Of a stretch of DNA of 64,000 bases, positions 33,737 to 45,210 are shown in pieces. The notes under the pieces were generated by a model. That model saw nothing but the letters and a program-made list of their open reading frames with translations, ran no database searches and was not told the origin of the DNA. A program made the position numbers and the translations under genes. Each line of letters starts with the position of its first letter. Positions within the stretch are counted from its first letter, which is position 1. Origin of the DNA: Purpureocillium takamizusanense (taxonomy: Eukaryota > Ascomycota > Sordariomycetes > Hypocreales > Ophiocordycipitaceae); NCBI RefSeq assembly GCF_022605165.1, contig NC_063071.1, forward strand, positions 2,480,001-2,544,000, in the 5' to 3' direction.

Positions 33737-35349
33737 TCATGCGTAAAAGTTGACAGTCTGTAGACCGTGGTCAGCTCACTGCGTTCGTCGCCCCCTGCGC
33801 TTCTGGTGTTACTCACGTCCTTCTTCTTGGCCTGTACTTCGGCAATTGCGTCCACGTAGTGCTCGTGTCCAATCTTGTTCTTGCCAGACCGCAGCGCAAT
33901 CATGCCCGCCTCGACGCATACCGCCTTGAGCATGGCTCCGCCGAATTCGTCTGTGCTGCGCGCCAGTTCTCCCCAGTTGACCCCCGGGTCGACCTTCATC
34001 TTGCGCGAGTGAATCTTGAGAATCTGTGCGCGCGCCTCCTCATTTGGCAGCGGGAACTCGATCTTACGATCCAATCGCCCAGAACGCAGAAGGGCCGGGT
34101 CCAGCACGTCAACCCTGTTCGTCGCTGCCAACACCTTGATCCGGTCGTCCGACGCGAAGCCATCTAGCTGGTTAAGAAGCTCCAACATGGTGCGCTGCAC
34201 TTCTCGATCGCCGCTCTTTTCGCTATCAAATCGCTTGGTGCCTACCGCGTCCAGCTCGTCGATGAAGATGATGGCTGGCGCCTTCTCCTTTGCAAGTGCA
34301 AAACAGTCGCGGACCAGTTTCGCGCCGTCACCGATGAACATTTGAACAAGCTGAGGTCCGGCCAGCTTTAGGAACGTCGCATCCGTCTGGGCCGCACAAG
34401 CTCTAGCCAACAGCGTCTTGCCTGTACCAGGAGGTCCGTACATCAACGCGCCTGTATACCTGGTCAGCGAACAGTTATTTCAACAGTGTCTCAAGCACCT
34501 GACGAGCATCCCAGAGCGCGGGGCCCAGGCCATGACAAGAGCCGGACGTGCACTTACCCTTGGGTGCCTTGATGCCAATCTTCTTAAACCGGTCAGCTTC
34601 TTTCATGGGCCACACGATAGCCTCAACTAATTCTTCAATCTGCTTATCCAATCCTCCCACATCAGTGTACTGCTCCGTCGGCTTTTCGTCCACCTCCATA
34701 GCCTTGACCCTACTATCGTACTCGGCAGGAAGCGTGTCGAGAATGAGGTACGAATCCTTGTTGACGCCGATAAGATCGCCGGGTTTCAATTTATCCGAAT
34801 CCACAAGGCCGATGAGCGGGAGGAAGATGGTTTGCCGGGTCGAGGTCTTGATGACGGCCGACTTGCCCACCCTCGTAGCATCCAAGTCGATGTTGGCACC
34901 CTCCTCGGATGATTCAGCAGTAGGGTCTAGGTCAAGCAGCTCGACGACGTTTCCGACGAGGTAGGGCAGTTGCCTATTGACTACCGTTAGCCATCACGCG
35001 TTCCCGACACAGCTCATCAGACGGCCGAAGAACTAAAAGCATACCTGTTGTTGGCAATCTTGTCCACGTTGTCCTTGATCTTTTCACCCATGGCTGCCTT
35101 CTCGTGTGATAGCCGAGATAGCTCGCTCTTCATGATCCGTGAATCATTTTCGAGTAGTCGCTTCCGCGTTTGGATGTCTTGGGTGCTGAGGCCTCGAATC
35201 TCGTCATCGAGGATATCATCCTCGTCCTTGTCCTTCATGACCTCATCGCCATCTTTGCCATTGTTCTGGTCGTCTTCCCGGCCGCCGTCTCGCTTGCGAT
35301 CGTCTTTGTCCCGGCGGTCGAGATCGTCAAGCTCCTCGAGTGTCGACAT
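33737..35349 (-). CDS. RPT5: 26S proteasome regulatory ATPase Rpt5
   Basis: Four exons: 35,349-35,045, 34,973-34,558, 34,451-33,817 and 33,757-33,737; introns of 71, 106 and 59 nt; 458 residues. Rpt5 is one of six AAA ATPases of the 19S base that unfold substrates and open the 20S gate. Visible are an acidic, Lys-rich N-terminus and coiled coil (about 60-100), an OB domain, Walker A GPPGTGKT (246-253), Walker B IIFIDEL (301-307), the second region of homology with ATNRVD, and the C-terminal helical domain. The last exon is only seven codons and supplies the ending N-F-Y-A, the HbYX gate-opening motif; without it the frame would run on into nonsense. Start is the ATG at 35,349 (GGCACCATGTCG). 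It is divergent from the uL10m gene. Confidence 0.95.
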
Positions 35350-36108
35350 GGTGCCAGCAGAGTCGGACTCGCCCACAAGCTTCTAAGGTCGGGATGGGGA
35401 TGAGCAAGGGAGCAGCTGCGCGTTGCTCAAAGAGTGCTGCGGAGGAGAGAAAAAGCCTCCGTGTGGGTTAAGGAATTCAACAGTTGCGATGACGAAGGCA
35501 GCGATGAAATTGACGGTTGGATTGCCGTGGTGTGGGCAGGGTGAGGCCGAGCGGCAATGTTGCATGCCAGACGACTAGGTAAGGTAGTAAGGTAATGAGC
35601 CAACGAAGGTACCTCAGGCTGGACCTTAGGCAGTGAGCAGGGTGCGCAATCCCGGAGCACCAGCCTCCACTGTTGGAGCACGTAGTAGTGGCAATTGAGA
35701 TTGTGCTAATCGTGCCTGCCTCAGTTAAGTGTGGCGGGGAGAAATGGAACACATCGCTATACTTGCGACAGGCTAACCTATGATGTACTGATGCCATACC
35801 ATTTGGTTGCGAAAAGGACTTCAAAAGGTCGCAAGCTCGGGTACTCTCCAGCCACACTGGCGGTCTGGTGGTGGACGTGAGAGGCTTTGTTCTCGGTGCG
35901 GCCCCACTTTGATCCGACATGGCTCGCAGAGGAGATGCGCTCAGAATTATGTTGATGGACCCTGTCAAGTCTCTCTTTGCCTCTCTGTGCCTGCATGAAA
36001 CGGCGCAATCGGCCTGTTCCACCGCCGCGATCTGCGTCGGCGCAAAACGAGGTAGAGAGACGAATTGAATCGGACTCTTTCTCAAACGAGTGCTAAATTC
36101 CTGCAGCT
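35350..36108. other. Divergent promoter region RPT5 / uL10m
   Basis: 759 bp between two outward-facing starts. It includes short GGTAAGGTAGTAAGG repeats at about 35,577-35,600 and TACCTCAGG nearby. Minus-strand frames here (for example 35,477-36,085) have no family resemblance. Confidence 0.6.
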
Positions 36109-37116
36109 ATGGTACGAGGACTAGGTCATTCCGCAGGGCCTTGCTTAAGGCAGCTGGCTCGCAAGCGGACGGCAACAATCAGAAGCTCCTGGGCCGCTTG
36201 TGCCTCTCGAGGGTTCTGTACGGGCACTGGTTTATCAACACAGGTGGCTTCGGCTTCTTCGACACATGCGGGACTGCAGCCTGTCGACTACGCACCGGCC
36301 ACAAAGCCACCGAGCGCGAGACCAATCGATACCAGGAAGAGCCAACTTATTCGGACGTACACGTCGCTATTACGAACGACGCCCCTTGTTCTGTTCTTCC
36401 AGCATAGCAACTTGACGGCGGTGGAATGGGCGGCGGTGAGGCGTGAGCTCAAAAAGGCCTTGGCCGCTGTCCCAACCCCTGTCGCTATGGACGGGACGGT
36501 GTCGATGGACCTCTCTCCACGAGTTCAACTCCAGGTTTTGCGCACCAACATGTTCGATGTGGCTTTGAAGATCGTCGAATTCTACGACCCAACAGCGGCA
36601 GCGGCGTCGGCCCTCACGGCGCGAACAGAGCGTGGCCCGCTCGTGCACGACTTGTCGCGAGCGGCGTACGAGACACTCCGTAAAACCGAGATCCCCATCG
36701 ATTCTATGTACGCGCAAATCGAGCCGCTCATGGTTGGTCCGTTGGCCTCTCTCGTGATGCCAGCCGTCTCCCCAGCCCATCTGGCTGCTGCGTTGAGCGT
36801 CCTTGCACCGATTCCGGGCAAGTTTCCGGCGCCGACGAGAAAGAAGAACCCGGGCTACCACGATCCGACCTGTCAAAACGGCTTGGCTAAGCTGCTACTC
36901 ATTGGTGGGCGGATAGAAGGCAAGGTTTTTGACCAGGCTGGCGTCACTCGGGTGGGCGGCATTGAGGGCGGCATGGATGGGCTGCGCGCTCAACTTGTTG
37001 CTCTCCTCCAGGGCGCGGGTTTGGGTATCACGAATGCTCTGGAAGGCGGCAGCAGGAATTTGTGGCTGACCCTGGAAGGGCGCAAGAGCCAGCTGGAGGA
37101 TGTGCCAAAATCATGA
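36109..37116 (+). CDS. mrpl11: Mitochondrial large-subunit ribosomal protein uL10m (Mrpl11 type)
   Basis: Single exon, 335 residues from ATG 36,109. The first about 65 residues are rich in Arg, Ser and Ala and nearly free of acidic residues, a mitochondrial presequence. The L10 domain follows with [23 protein letters not shown] (about 83-105), typical of fungal uL10m. The protein anchors the stalk of the mitochondrial large subunit, where translation factors bind. Length is in the range of fungal homologues. No intron signs. Confidence 0.85.
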   Translation: MVRGLGHSAGPCLRQLARKRTATIRSSWAACASRGFCTGTGLSTQVASASSTHAGLQPVDYAPATKPPSARPIDTRKSQLIRTYTSLLRTTPLVLFFQHSNLTAVEWAAVRRELKKALAAVPTPVAMDGTVSMDLSPRVQLQVLRTNMFDVALKIVEFYDPTAAAASALTARTERGPLVHDLSRAAYETLRKTEIPIDSMYAQIEPLMVGPLASLVMPAVSPAHLAAALSVLAPIPGKFPAPTRKKNPGYHDPTCQNGLAKLLLIGGRIEGKVFDQAGVTRVGGIEGGMDGLRAQLVALLQGAGLGITNALEGGSRNLWLTLEGRKSQLEDVPKS

Positions 37117-38109
37117 GAGTGGCCTTGGCCGGCTTGTGGTGTGACGATATTGTAATGGATAGATCAAGATGTGTGACAGTTCGTGTATAAATGAAACTAG
37201 ATATACTTAAGCATAATGTAGGGGACGAGGCCGCGCGATTGTCACAACACAGCATCTCCAGGGCAAGGTGTTCTTTTCGTCTTGTCTAAAGCATGTTACT
37301 AACGCGACGAGGATACCATTTTTCCAGTTGAGTTGACGACAAATGTAATACGTACCTACGAAGTAGATAGTTACCTTGCAGGCTGAAGTGGGCGTCGTTG
37401 GAGTGACGGGTGCTCCCGTACCCATTACAGGCCGAACACCCATCAAAAAGGCACTAGACTCGAGGCTTGGATAGCGGGCACCAAAGGTAGTAGTACCTTA
37501 CCTTGGTACCTAGGTACACCTAAGTACCTAATGCCTCACCTACCTCTATAGTAGTACCTCAGTATCTGGGTATGTACCTAAGTTACGTAGTAGTAAAAGA
37601 AGTAGTACTAGGTACCTAGTTATTCTAGTAGGCACCCGACTACTACCTACTTGCCTACTGTACTAAAGTAGGTAGGTACCTTAGGTAGTAGGTACTAAGG
37701 TACCCATAAGTCTACTACGGGTTGGTCCTGCCTTGTGCATTACGCACTCGGCTGCCGCATCCCCGAATCGTGCTTCATCCACTACAGCAGCCCGCCGAGC
37801 GACAATCAACACGCTTGCCGCTGCCGTTCTTCGTCGAGCGCTGGCCGCGCAGCTTGCGACCTTGATCGCCGACCCTCTCGTCACCTCCCGTACCGCCGGT
37901 GGCCTCTCTACCCGACTCGAACGAAGCCCAACGAAGTCCGCGCCACGTGCCAGCTCCTTGGGGGTGGGTGATAAGCCCTTCAGGCGGTGTCGGCGTCGAA
38001 ACGAGAGATATTCCGCGACACTGCGGCGAAACGCGGCGCGCTCTGTCGCTCAACGTATCCCGCCGTATGCGACGGTGGTGGTAGCGCAGCAGAAACCAAA
38101 ACCAGCGCC
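37117..38109. other. Intergenic region with dense TACCTA/TAGGTA motif cluster
   Basis: About 37,485-37,715 is dominated by overlapping GGTACCTAGGTAC-type words on both strands, with no coding frame. The remaining part contains the promoter of the next gene; frames at 37,733-38,431 overlap that gene in the wrong frame and are shadows. Confidence 0.7.
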
Positions 38110-38880
38110 ATGGACTTCGCGCCCTACCAGTCGTCGCCTCCAGAGCACTCGCGCGTGGCATCGCCCGAGTTCGCCGGCAATGCCACATCCCCTCGACCGT
38201 CGCACGATGCCGGAGGCCGGCGACCATACTCGCCCTCTGCCGCCTTCAACGCGAGGAGTCCCCCGCCTCTTCAGCACCCGCAGCCGCAGCGCGCATGGGG
38301 TGGCGACCTTGACGACCAGACACAGGCTGGCTCTTGGATCGGCGGCGGCGGCGGCGGTAACGGCGGTGCCGCCATGCCGGGTGCGTATCCCGCCGCCGAA
38401 ATCAGCGAGTTTGATACCAGCCTCGGCCTGAGACTCGATTACGAGGCCTGCCTTGCGTATCTCGCCCTGCCACCCCTCGGCGCCATCTTACTGCTTATCC
38501 TAGAACGCAAGAGTGATTATGTTCGGTAGGCGCCCAGATGCTTTCACACATGGCTTTGGCTGACCTTGAGCACACGCAGATTCCACGCCTGGCAAGCAGC
38601 CCTGCTCTTTACCGCGATCATGGTTTTTCACCTCATCTTCTCCTGGTCCTCGTTTCTAAGCTGGCTCTTCTTTGTTTGCGACATGGCTCTCATCGCCTTC
38701 CTCACGTTGAGAGCGTATCGGGACGCCGAGATCCTGGACAGGTACGCAAAGACCCCCCCCCCCCCCCCTTTTTCCTTTTCGAAGTCCTGCCGCGGCGGAT
38801 CGTATGCCAACCTGACTGTCTCTAGGTTCGAGGTCCCGTTGTTTGGCAGCATAGCAAGCCGCTTCCTGGATGACGAGTAG
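38110..38880 (+). CDS. DUF4870/UPF0132-like membrane protein
   Basis: Three exons: 38,110-38,525, 38,580-38,741 and 38,826-38,880; introns of 54 and 84 nt; 210 residues. The first about 110 residues are a Pro/Ser/Gly/His-rich cytosolic-looking tail with a Gly run. The C-terminal half has three membrane helices: L-A-Y-L-A-L-P-P-L-G-A-I-L-L-L-I-L, then F-H-A-W-Q-A-A-L-L-F-T-A and a third hydrophobic helix. The helix order and the K-S-D-Y-V-R-F-H-A-W-Q link are typical of fungal DUF4870/UPF0132 (Tic20-like fold) proteins, whose function is not established. Intron 2 contains an uninterrupted run of about 16 C (38,752-38,767). Confidence 0.8.
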
Positions 38881-39284
38881 GACTTGAGATGCAGCGGTGC
38901 CGAATTACACCTGTCAACGAGGGGGTGGTCTGGTCGGCCTTTTGCCTACCTCGTTTCACTCGCCTGCTTCCTATTAATGTATAAAACATTGCCTGCATTG
39001 TACTTTCACATATACCCCTATAATTCATGAAGGCCTAAACTAGCTACCTTTCAGTCGCGCCTGGTGGACACGTGCGCAACGAGCATGGCTCCGTCTTTGC
39101 AAATACAACCTCAACAATGGTGCAACGCGTGTGAGCCAAGAGGTCCCACTGCTAGTGTGGGACATGTCAACCGCTTCAGTATGGGATCTCCAGCGGCAGA
39201 GCTCGAGACCAGCAGCTTTTCGTAGTCGGCCATGGAATTCCTCGCCTCAGAAAATGAGGGGTGGTGGTCGGATTGCAGTGTGCT
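38881..39284. other. Convergent 3' intergenic region
   Basis: 404 bp between the stops of the DUF4870-like gene and TRL1. Contains an AATGTATAAAACATTG stretch at about 38,975 that may belong to 3' processing. No gene. Confidence 0.6.
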
Positions 39285-41740
39285 CTATCTCGACGCCACA
39301 CCCCTGACATCGCCCCTGATAGCCGGCTTGGGCTCAAAAATCCGTTCTCCTATGCCGCCTTCTGCGACACCACTATCGAGCCACCTCGCCAACAAGTCGT
39401 TGCTCTCCTTCGGCTTCACTGTGTTGTCGCGCGTTCCGATCGTGATGTGAGCCACGCGATTCACGCAGTCCCACTTGCCCTCCGCATCGACTAGGCGAAC
39501 AACGATGGCCATGATGCGGTCGTCAAAGACGACCTTAACGTTCAGAGTGCCGCGTGTCAGTAGAATACTGTTGCTTGTGAGTGAGCGCCACATACCCTTT
39601 CCAATACTAAGCCACACTCGCCAAGCTTGTCCTCAGTCCCGACTGAAGCGTCATACAGCGCCGTGTAGCGGTTCCACAATTCAGGGTGTTGTTTAGCTGT
39701 CGCCCGATGTATAAGCGTTACATGGAATTTGTTCTGTATTCGTCGTGTCTGCTTTAGTTGCATATAGAACCGGGATGTCTTCGGGTCGACTCCCTGAAAC
39801 GCCTGATCGAGTGCAGCAGTGATGGCATTGGCTGGAGTGTCAATGGACATGTACTCTAACTGTTTTCGTGTCGGCTTTCTCTGATTCTGTTGCGCTTGTG
39901 GCTGTTGCATCTTCTTGTTGCTACCGTTTGTTCGGTCAGGCAGCTCTTGCTTGAAATCCGGCCTGTAACCTATAGCGGCCTCGATGGCGGCATCGAGCTG
40001 CTCACTTGACGGCATTTCCTTGATCAGGTTGGGAAAATACTGCTGCAGCTTCTTGACAACGGTTTCGAGGTTCGTGCGGCTCCCAACTGTCGGGTCCAGA
40101 TCAACGATGACGTCGAAACCGTCATCAGGCTTGAAGTGCGGGCTGCAAGGCTCGAAACGGTTAATGAAGCCCTCCATGACTCCCAAGAATTTGGCTTTGT
40201 CCGTTGCTGCGTGAATGGTCTGGTGGTTGTCACCGCGCGCCAAGACTCTCTCTTGTGTGATTCGGCGAATCTCGTCGATGGCATCGTCATTGTGGCGCCA
40301 ATTGAGACATACCAGCTTGGCCGTGGCATGTTGCATCTTCACATCGGTGATGATCTGCTTCCTTTCGTGTTTCTGGGCGTTGTTGCGGTCAGCATACACC
40401 ACGGGGTGTTGCGTGAGCTGCTCTAGCACGGCCCTGGTGAATCTAGGTGGACGGCCCTTGCCAGATATGTTGTCGTTCTGTATGTGGCCCCAGCCAAAGA
40501 TATGTGCCAAAGCTAGGGCGATTGTAGTCTTTCCGCAGCCGATGGTTGCAATCGGACAAAGAATAACATCCCCAGTGACCTCGGTCATGGCAACGGGGTT
40601 TAGATCATCCATGTTGGCCGCGTCGGAGCCGTTGAGGTTTTTGAATTTGAGAAAGTCGTCACGAAGGGCAATGATGCCATGATTCTGGTTGTACAGCCTG
40701 CCCAGCCGTGGATCTGCGGCAAGGCGCTGGCGGGCGTACAAGAGGTATTCTTCGGTGATACGAACATGCTTCTTGAACCTGGGTGCCTTGCCGGAGATGA
40801 GAGCCTTGGTACATTCGCGCCACTGCCGGTACATCAGGTAAGGCTCCTCGAACTTGTATTTGAAGAACCAATCCTGGTACGGCTGCGAGCTAGGGTTGAC
40901 GCTCATTCTGCAGCGGATGACGAAGCCTTCAACATCCCGACCATCATGTGCGCCAGTCTCGGCGGTTTCTTCAAGAAAAGACCTGACTTGATGGATATCG
41001 TTCATCACCATCAGGCCCGTCTTTCGGAAGCCCCACTGGTCTGCAAACTCCTGCACCGCGGGGCTTGGGTACGTGACAAACTCTGGCAGGTTGAGGTTGA
41101 TACCATGAAGATATAGGCCAGCCTTGTCGGGGCCGTAAGCGAGGATGTGCTCCTCAAACGAGTCGTCGCATAGCTCGGCGACGGCAGTTGCGTTGCGTTG
41201 ACGCAGGTCGCGGGCGAGATCCGCCTTCGTCTTGCCGATGGCGGCGAGCTGTTTCTCCAGTCGCTGTTCGCCAGCGGAAGCGTGGCTGACATCAACGTCA
41301 GATCGGTCGCCAGTGGAATGTTTGCTGCAGACTAGCAAGGTGTCGTCCTCGAGGCCAGCAACGAAGATGATGCACCCGTTTTCCTTGAGAGTCAATTCGT
41401 ACGGCGGCTGAGTCCTTGTAGTGATGTTTTCCCACTTGGTCTCGTTAACCTCGCCGACATTGAAGAACTTGTCGTAGCCTCTGACTGCAATCTCTGGCTC
41501 ATTGGAACGATTTCTCGTCGTGAACAGGCCTCGGGCGTAAGTGGGCAAATCCCGTCTCTTGTAGTCCCAGTCCTGCAGTCGCCAGGAATCTACCTGGATC
41601 CCGTCCAGGGAATCCTTCACGCTGAATGTCGTTTTCTTTATGGAAAATGCTCCGCGTTTCTTCTCTTTCCGGGCGACCTCAAGGGCCCCGAGAACGCGGG
41701 CGATCTCCTGTACGTCTTGGGGAACGAAGGGGGCAGCCAT
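39285..41740 (-). CDS. TRL1: Fungal tRNA ligase Trl1
   Basis: Two exons, 41,740-39,596 and 39,533-39,285; intron 62 nt with an AAG acceptor; 797 residues. Trl1 joins tRNA exon halves after intron removal and HAC1-type mRNA in the unfolded protein response. The N-terminal adenylyltransferase/ligase domain has the nucleotidyl Lys in L-K-E-N-G (K119). The central polynucleotide kinase has the P-loop G-C-G-K-T-T (about 400). The C-terminal cyclic phosphodiesterase has two H-x-T motifs, F-H-V-T-L-I-H (about 670) and A-H-I-T-I-G-T (about 743). The intron falls just before the V-V-F-D-D-R block, which restores the family sequence. An upstream in-frame ATG (41,860) would add 40 residues with a presequence-like composition; see findings. 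No other kinase-phosphodiesterase genes are nearby. Confidence 0.95.
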
Positions 41741-43084
41741 TATATGGGAGTGGAGAAGTGCCTTGGATGCAAAACGAGAATGCCAAGCGGCGAGCCGGAG
41801 ATTCGACGCGCGGGCAAGAGAAGGCACAGCTTTTCCACTTCTGAACGCCTTCGGTCTCATGCGAAGGACGAGGTAGTTCACAAAAAAGGTTGCGTCCTGG
41901 GCTTCCACGAGTCTGAAACGAGCTTAGCAGCCCAAGTCAGGGACCGCAGAACAAAGCCTTGCCCTCTTCTGCGCCTGCTCATAGAAAATAGAAATGGTCA
42001 ACAAACTAACCTCCGCTCATTGAGGCGACTCATCTTACCGACACGAGGGCGAGGCCCGGCGAGGTACCGGCAAGCCTCTCGACGGCGTGGAAGCGACGAA
42101 AATCCTGCGAGTTCTGCTTCGGTGCGAACGTCACAGTCGAACGGAGTGGGTTGGAAGCTGTCGTCGCCGGGTCAGGAATAGGTAGCTCCGCGAGTATCTT
42201 CTTTTGGGAAGTGAAGATCCTGGTGTGAGAACGGTGGGTGGGTGAAAGACCAGCGGCCGCCAGTCTTGGGGCAAGGACCGCAAGGTGCTGCTTAAGTTGG
42301 CTGGGAGAGAGCAGGGCAGTGAGCACTGAAGGATGGATACACTGCAGTGTGCTACAGCGGGTCGGCCTCAGGCACTACCCGCCAACCAACGGGCTACTAA
42401 CGTATGAAGGCGTTTGGGCAGGTAGGTACGCACGGCGAAGAGAAGGAGCGACAAGAGAACGGGACAGAAACGATCCAGCATCATATAAGAGACGAATGCA
42501 AGAGCTGTCCGTTTCCCCCCAGCCTGCGGCGGTGAGTCACGAATTAGACGCGGCCGGTTCAGGAAGGCTGACTGCAAGGTTTCCCGCCAGCCATGTAAGA
42601 ACGGTAATCTGCCCAGGTCTTGAGAGCACTGCCTCAACAGGGACCCGCGAGGTATTACTATTACTCCTCGCCGGGTGCTTCAAAACGCGCTCTCTGGGCC
42701 AGAAGCGTAACTTGGAGGCCAGGACACGGTTGAGGCCTCATGCAACAGTGCGGTGCAGCTGTCAATGCGGCTCGAAATGACTACTAACTTAGGTTCTCCA
42801 CGCATAGGTACCTAGTAGGAAGTTCAGGTCGGACCTGGACCCTTCTGCTGCATCGCGGGGCTTTGGAGGGGCAAGAATTCCAAGCCCGCCAGTCCAGCCC
42901 AAGCCAGTGACGTTTGTCGGCGGCAGGCCAGCAGCTCATTTCCGCGGGGTACGTACCTACCCTATACTGTACTTGTAGTCTGTAGGCTATAGGTCAGGGC
43001 TCCGCGAGGGGCAAAAATTTAGGTGCTGCCGGGCAAGTACGACCCCCCCGACACTGCACCACGAGCTCTCTCCTCCAGCTCTCA
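41741..43084. other. Divergent region TRL1 / ankyrin gene
   Basis: 1.34 kb. A minus-strand frame at 42,030-42,326 looks protein-like but has no ATG before an upstream stop. TACCTA-type motifs occur at about 42,805-42,815 and 42,950-42,965. The last about 100 bp have a C-rich leader of the ankyrin gene. Confidence 0.55.
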
Positions 43085-43798
43085 ATGATGCAGTCCTCCT
43101 TCATTACCTACACCCGCACAAAGCACCAGCTCGCCCCCATGGCTCCGACCCAAAACCCCTTTCTTCTTGCCGCTGACAACAGCCCTGCGCTGTTGCCCCT
43201 GCTCCGAGCGAATCGCAGTCTGGCTTCGGCGCAAGACGATCACGGCTACTCACTCGTCCACGCTGCCGCCAGCTACAACCACCTCGACCTGCTTTATGCT
43301 CTTGTGCGAGAGCTCAAAGTCGATGTCAACCTCAAGGACGAGGACGATGAAACGGCTCTGTTTGTTGTGGAAACGGTCGATGCAGCCCGCGTCCTCGTGG
43401 AAGAGCTTTCGGCAGACCTCTACCATCGCGGTTCCGAAGGCCTGACAGCAAGAGAAAAGATCGAGTCCGAGGGGGACTTCCCTGACGTCGCCCGCTATCT
43501 AGGCTCCCTCGAGAGCAGGGACGCCGACAGCGACATAGCTTCCGTGGCCGCCAACGCCATTCCTGACGTCATACGACAACCCCCCGAGGGCCTAGAGGTG
43601 ACCGTTGGAACCATGGACCGGGCGGAGGATATCCCCAGCGAGGTCGACCCAGAATTTCGCAGACGCATCGAGGAGCTCGCCCAGCGCCCGGATTTCGATG
43701 CCCCAAGTGGCCAGGCCGACTTACGCAAGCTAGTCGAGGATGCGATCTTGGATCAAAAAATTGGCGAGGAACGAAACGTGCGCCCCAAGCATGGCTGA
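43085..43798 (+). CDS. Small ankyrin-repeat protein
   Basis: Single exon. The open frame from ATG 43,085 gives 237 residues, but the ATG at 43,139 (GCCCCCATGGCT) has the better context and gives 219. Ankyrin-type helices occupy about residues 10-120 of the shorter form, with a clear D-x-H-G-Y-S-L-V-H-A-A-A-S-Y-N-H-L-D-L-L repeat and E-D-D-E-T-A-L-F-V-V-E in the next one. The C-terminal about 90 residues are acidic and helical. Similar compact ankyrin proteins are common in yeasts and moulds with no fixed function; it is probably a cytosolic binding protein. The stop lies 4 bp from the stop of the convergent RPP40 gene. Confidence 0.82.
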   Translation: MMQSSFITYTRTKHQLAPMAPTQNPFLLAADNSPALLPLLRANRSLASAQDDHGYSLVHAAASYNHLDLLYALVRELKVDVNLKDEDDETALFVVETVDAARVLVEELSADLYHRGSEGLTAREKIESEGDFPDVARYLGSLESRDADSDIASVAANAIPDVIRQPPEGLEVTVGTMDRAEDIPSEVDPEFRRRIEELAQRPDFDAPSGQADLRKLVEDAILDQKIGEERNVRPKHG

Positions 43799-43802
43799 AG
43801 CT

Positions 43803-45210
43803 TCAATCCGAGTTCTTCGTGGCCACCATGAGGTACTCGCCCTTTGACTTGGAGGGGCAGAGTAGCGTCAAGTCGTTGCCAGTCCCTGCGATATCGTTGG
43901 CGAATCCTGTGGCGCTGGCAGAGAACCATTGTGCTGGGGCGCGTACCCCAATAACATCGGTAACCAACCCCCGAAACCAGTGTGGGGAGATAAGGCCCTG
44001 CCAGCGTATCAGGCAGACGTTTATGCTACCGTGGGTGGTACCAACATCGCCGGCTGGTGCCTTGTACCGCGACAGATATGGGTCAATCTTGTCGTCGATC
44101 GCCGTTCGTGGACTTTGCAGCCTCACAAGGCAGAGCCATTCGTACAGGTCGGCAGCTGCCCCCTCTAGTGCTTGGCGGTCACCGTTGGACAGCGTCGACG
44201 GCGGTATCTCCATCTTGATGTCCATAACTTCAAAGCCCTTGGCAACGAACGGCTGGGCAGAAAGGCGGACCGGCTGGAACTCATCCAAAGGATCAGGATT
44301 GACGACTGTCTGTGTCAGAATACAGTGCTAGTCGCGCTATGATAGTGGGATTGTCGTTGGGTGTGAAGGTGTTGAACGGACCTGACTGCGTTGTCCTGCA
44401 AAACAACCACTGCACGGGCGTGTTGAAGACATTCTCACAGGCTCGGTGCAATCGCTCGAAGCCCCTTTTCCCAGGAACCATGGATGGTGCGGTGAGATCC
44501 GTAGACACAACTAGAGAGATGAATTAGCTTGAGCGATCCGATATAGGCCGTGACCCAAGTCCTTGGGGAGGCTGTACTCCATCTCGGCTTGTCTCCGCGA
44601 TTGCCCTTGGCGCCATGCGGTTTGCCTTCCATGCCAGCGCGTTCAAAGCTTTCCCGTTCAAGGTACAGCTTCAGTATCCCTGTGGCGGGTTAGAGTACTA
44701 GTGCAGTGGCGCCAGGGGCATGGCAATGGTCGGCACCTTTCTGTAGCGTGAATCTATCACCGTTGCCTCGGCCATTCGATAGCATCAGGGCGTCGCCTAC
44801 GTTCAGGGTCTCAGTAAAGCATTTTACTCAAGCATCCGGCTTCGCGTCCGCAGCATACCCGTTTTGACGTAATTCGTGAAGAAGGACCCCTGAAGCACCT
44901 GTCCCAAGGCCATGGTCACTCGCGAGTAGCGCGGCTGCCGACTGTCTTGGGTGAGCGTCTCATGTAGCGCATCGTAGTACTGCTGGGGTACGACGAGGTC
45001 GACCTGGAGGGCAGTTAGCCGCGCCGCTCGAGGTCAGCCAGGTGGCGCAGGGTGGGCTGATACTACCTTGCTGATAAACTCCTGTGATGCGATATCCGTC
45101 CAGGGTCTGCTTCTGTAAGGCGGCTGCTTCGGGTCGACGTGGCCCATCGTCCCGTACGTGACGAAGCACGCCGAGGACTGGTAAACGGACGGTGTAGCGT
45201 TGGGAAACAT
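43803..45210 (-). CDS. RPP40: RNase P/MRP protein subunit Rpp40
   Basis: Six exons: 45,210-45,067, 45,003-44,859, 44,796-44,737, 44,679-44,578, 44,510-44,382 and 44,305-43,803; introns of 63, 62, 57, 67 and 76 nt; 360 residues. Rpp40 (Pop-type subunit) belongs to RNase P and RNase MRP, which cut tRNA 5' leaders and pre-rRNA. The family pattern is seen as L-Y-L-E-R-x-x-x-E-R-A-G (about 125-140), A-P-S-M-V-P-G-K-R-G-F-E-R (about 160-175), and a last exon with L-I-R-W-Q-G-L-I-S-P and W-F-S-A-S-A-T-G-F-A-N-D near the end. The splice choices were made so that the W-I-V-S-T-D-L join and the T-Q-S-V-V-N join keep frame. Start at ATG 45,210 (TCAACCATGTTT). It shares a 528-bp divergent promoter with TRM11. 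Confidence 0.85.

Noticed and set aside
33271..33810. Long C-terminal extension of Rpt5 read without splicing
   Set aside because: A GTGAGT...CTACAG intron restores the canonical N-F-Y-A ending; the extension is intron plus 3' DNA.
42030..42326. Minus-strand frame of 98 codons upstream of TRL1, followed by a plausible GTAAGA intron
   Set aside because: It opens with GTG and has no ATG before an in-frame stop; it is more likely promoter or leader DNA.
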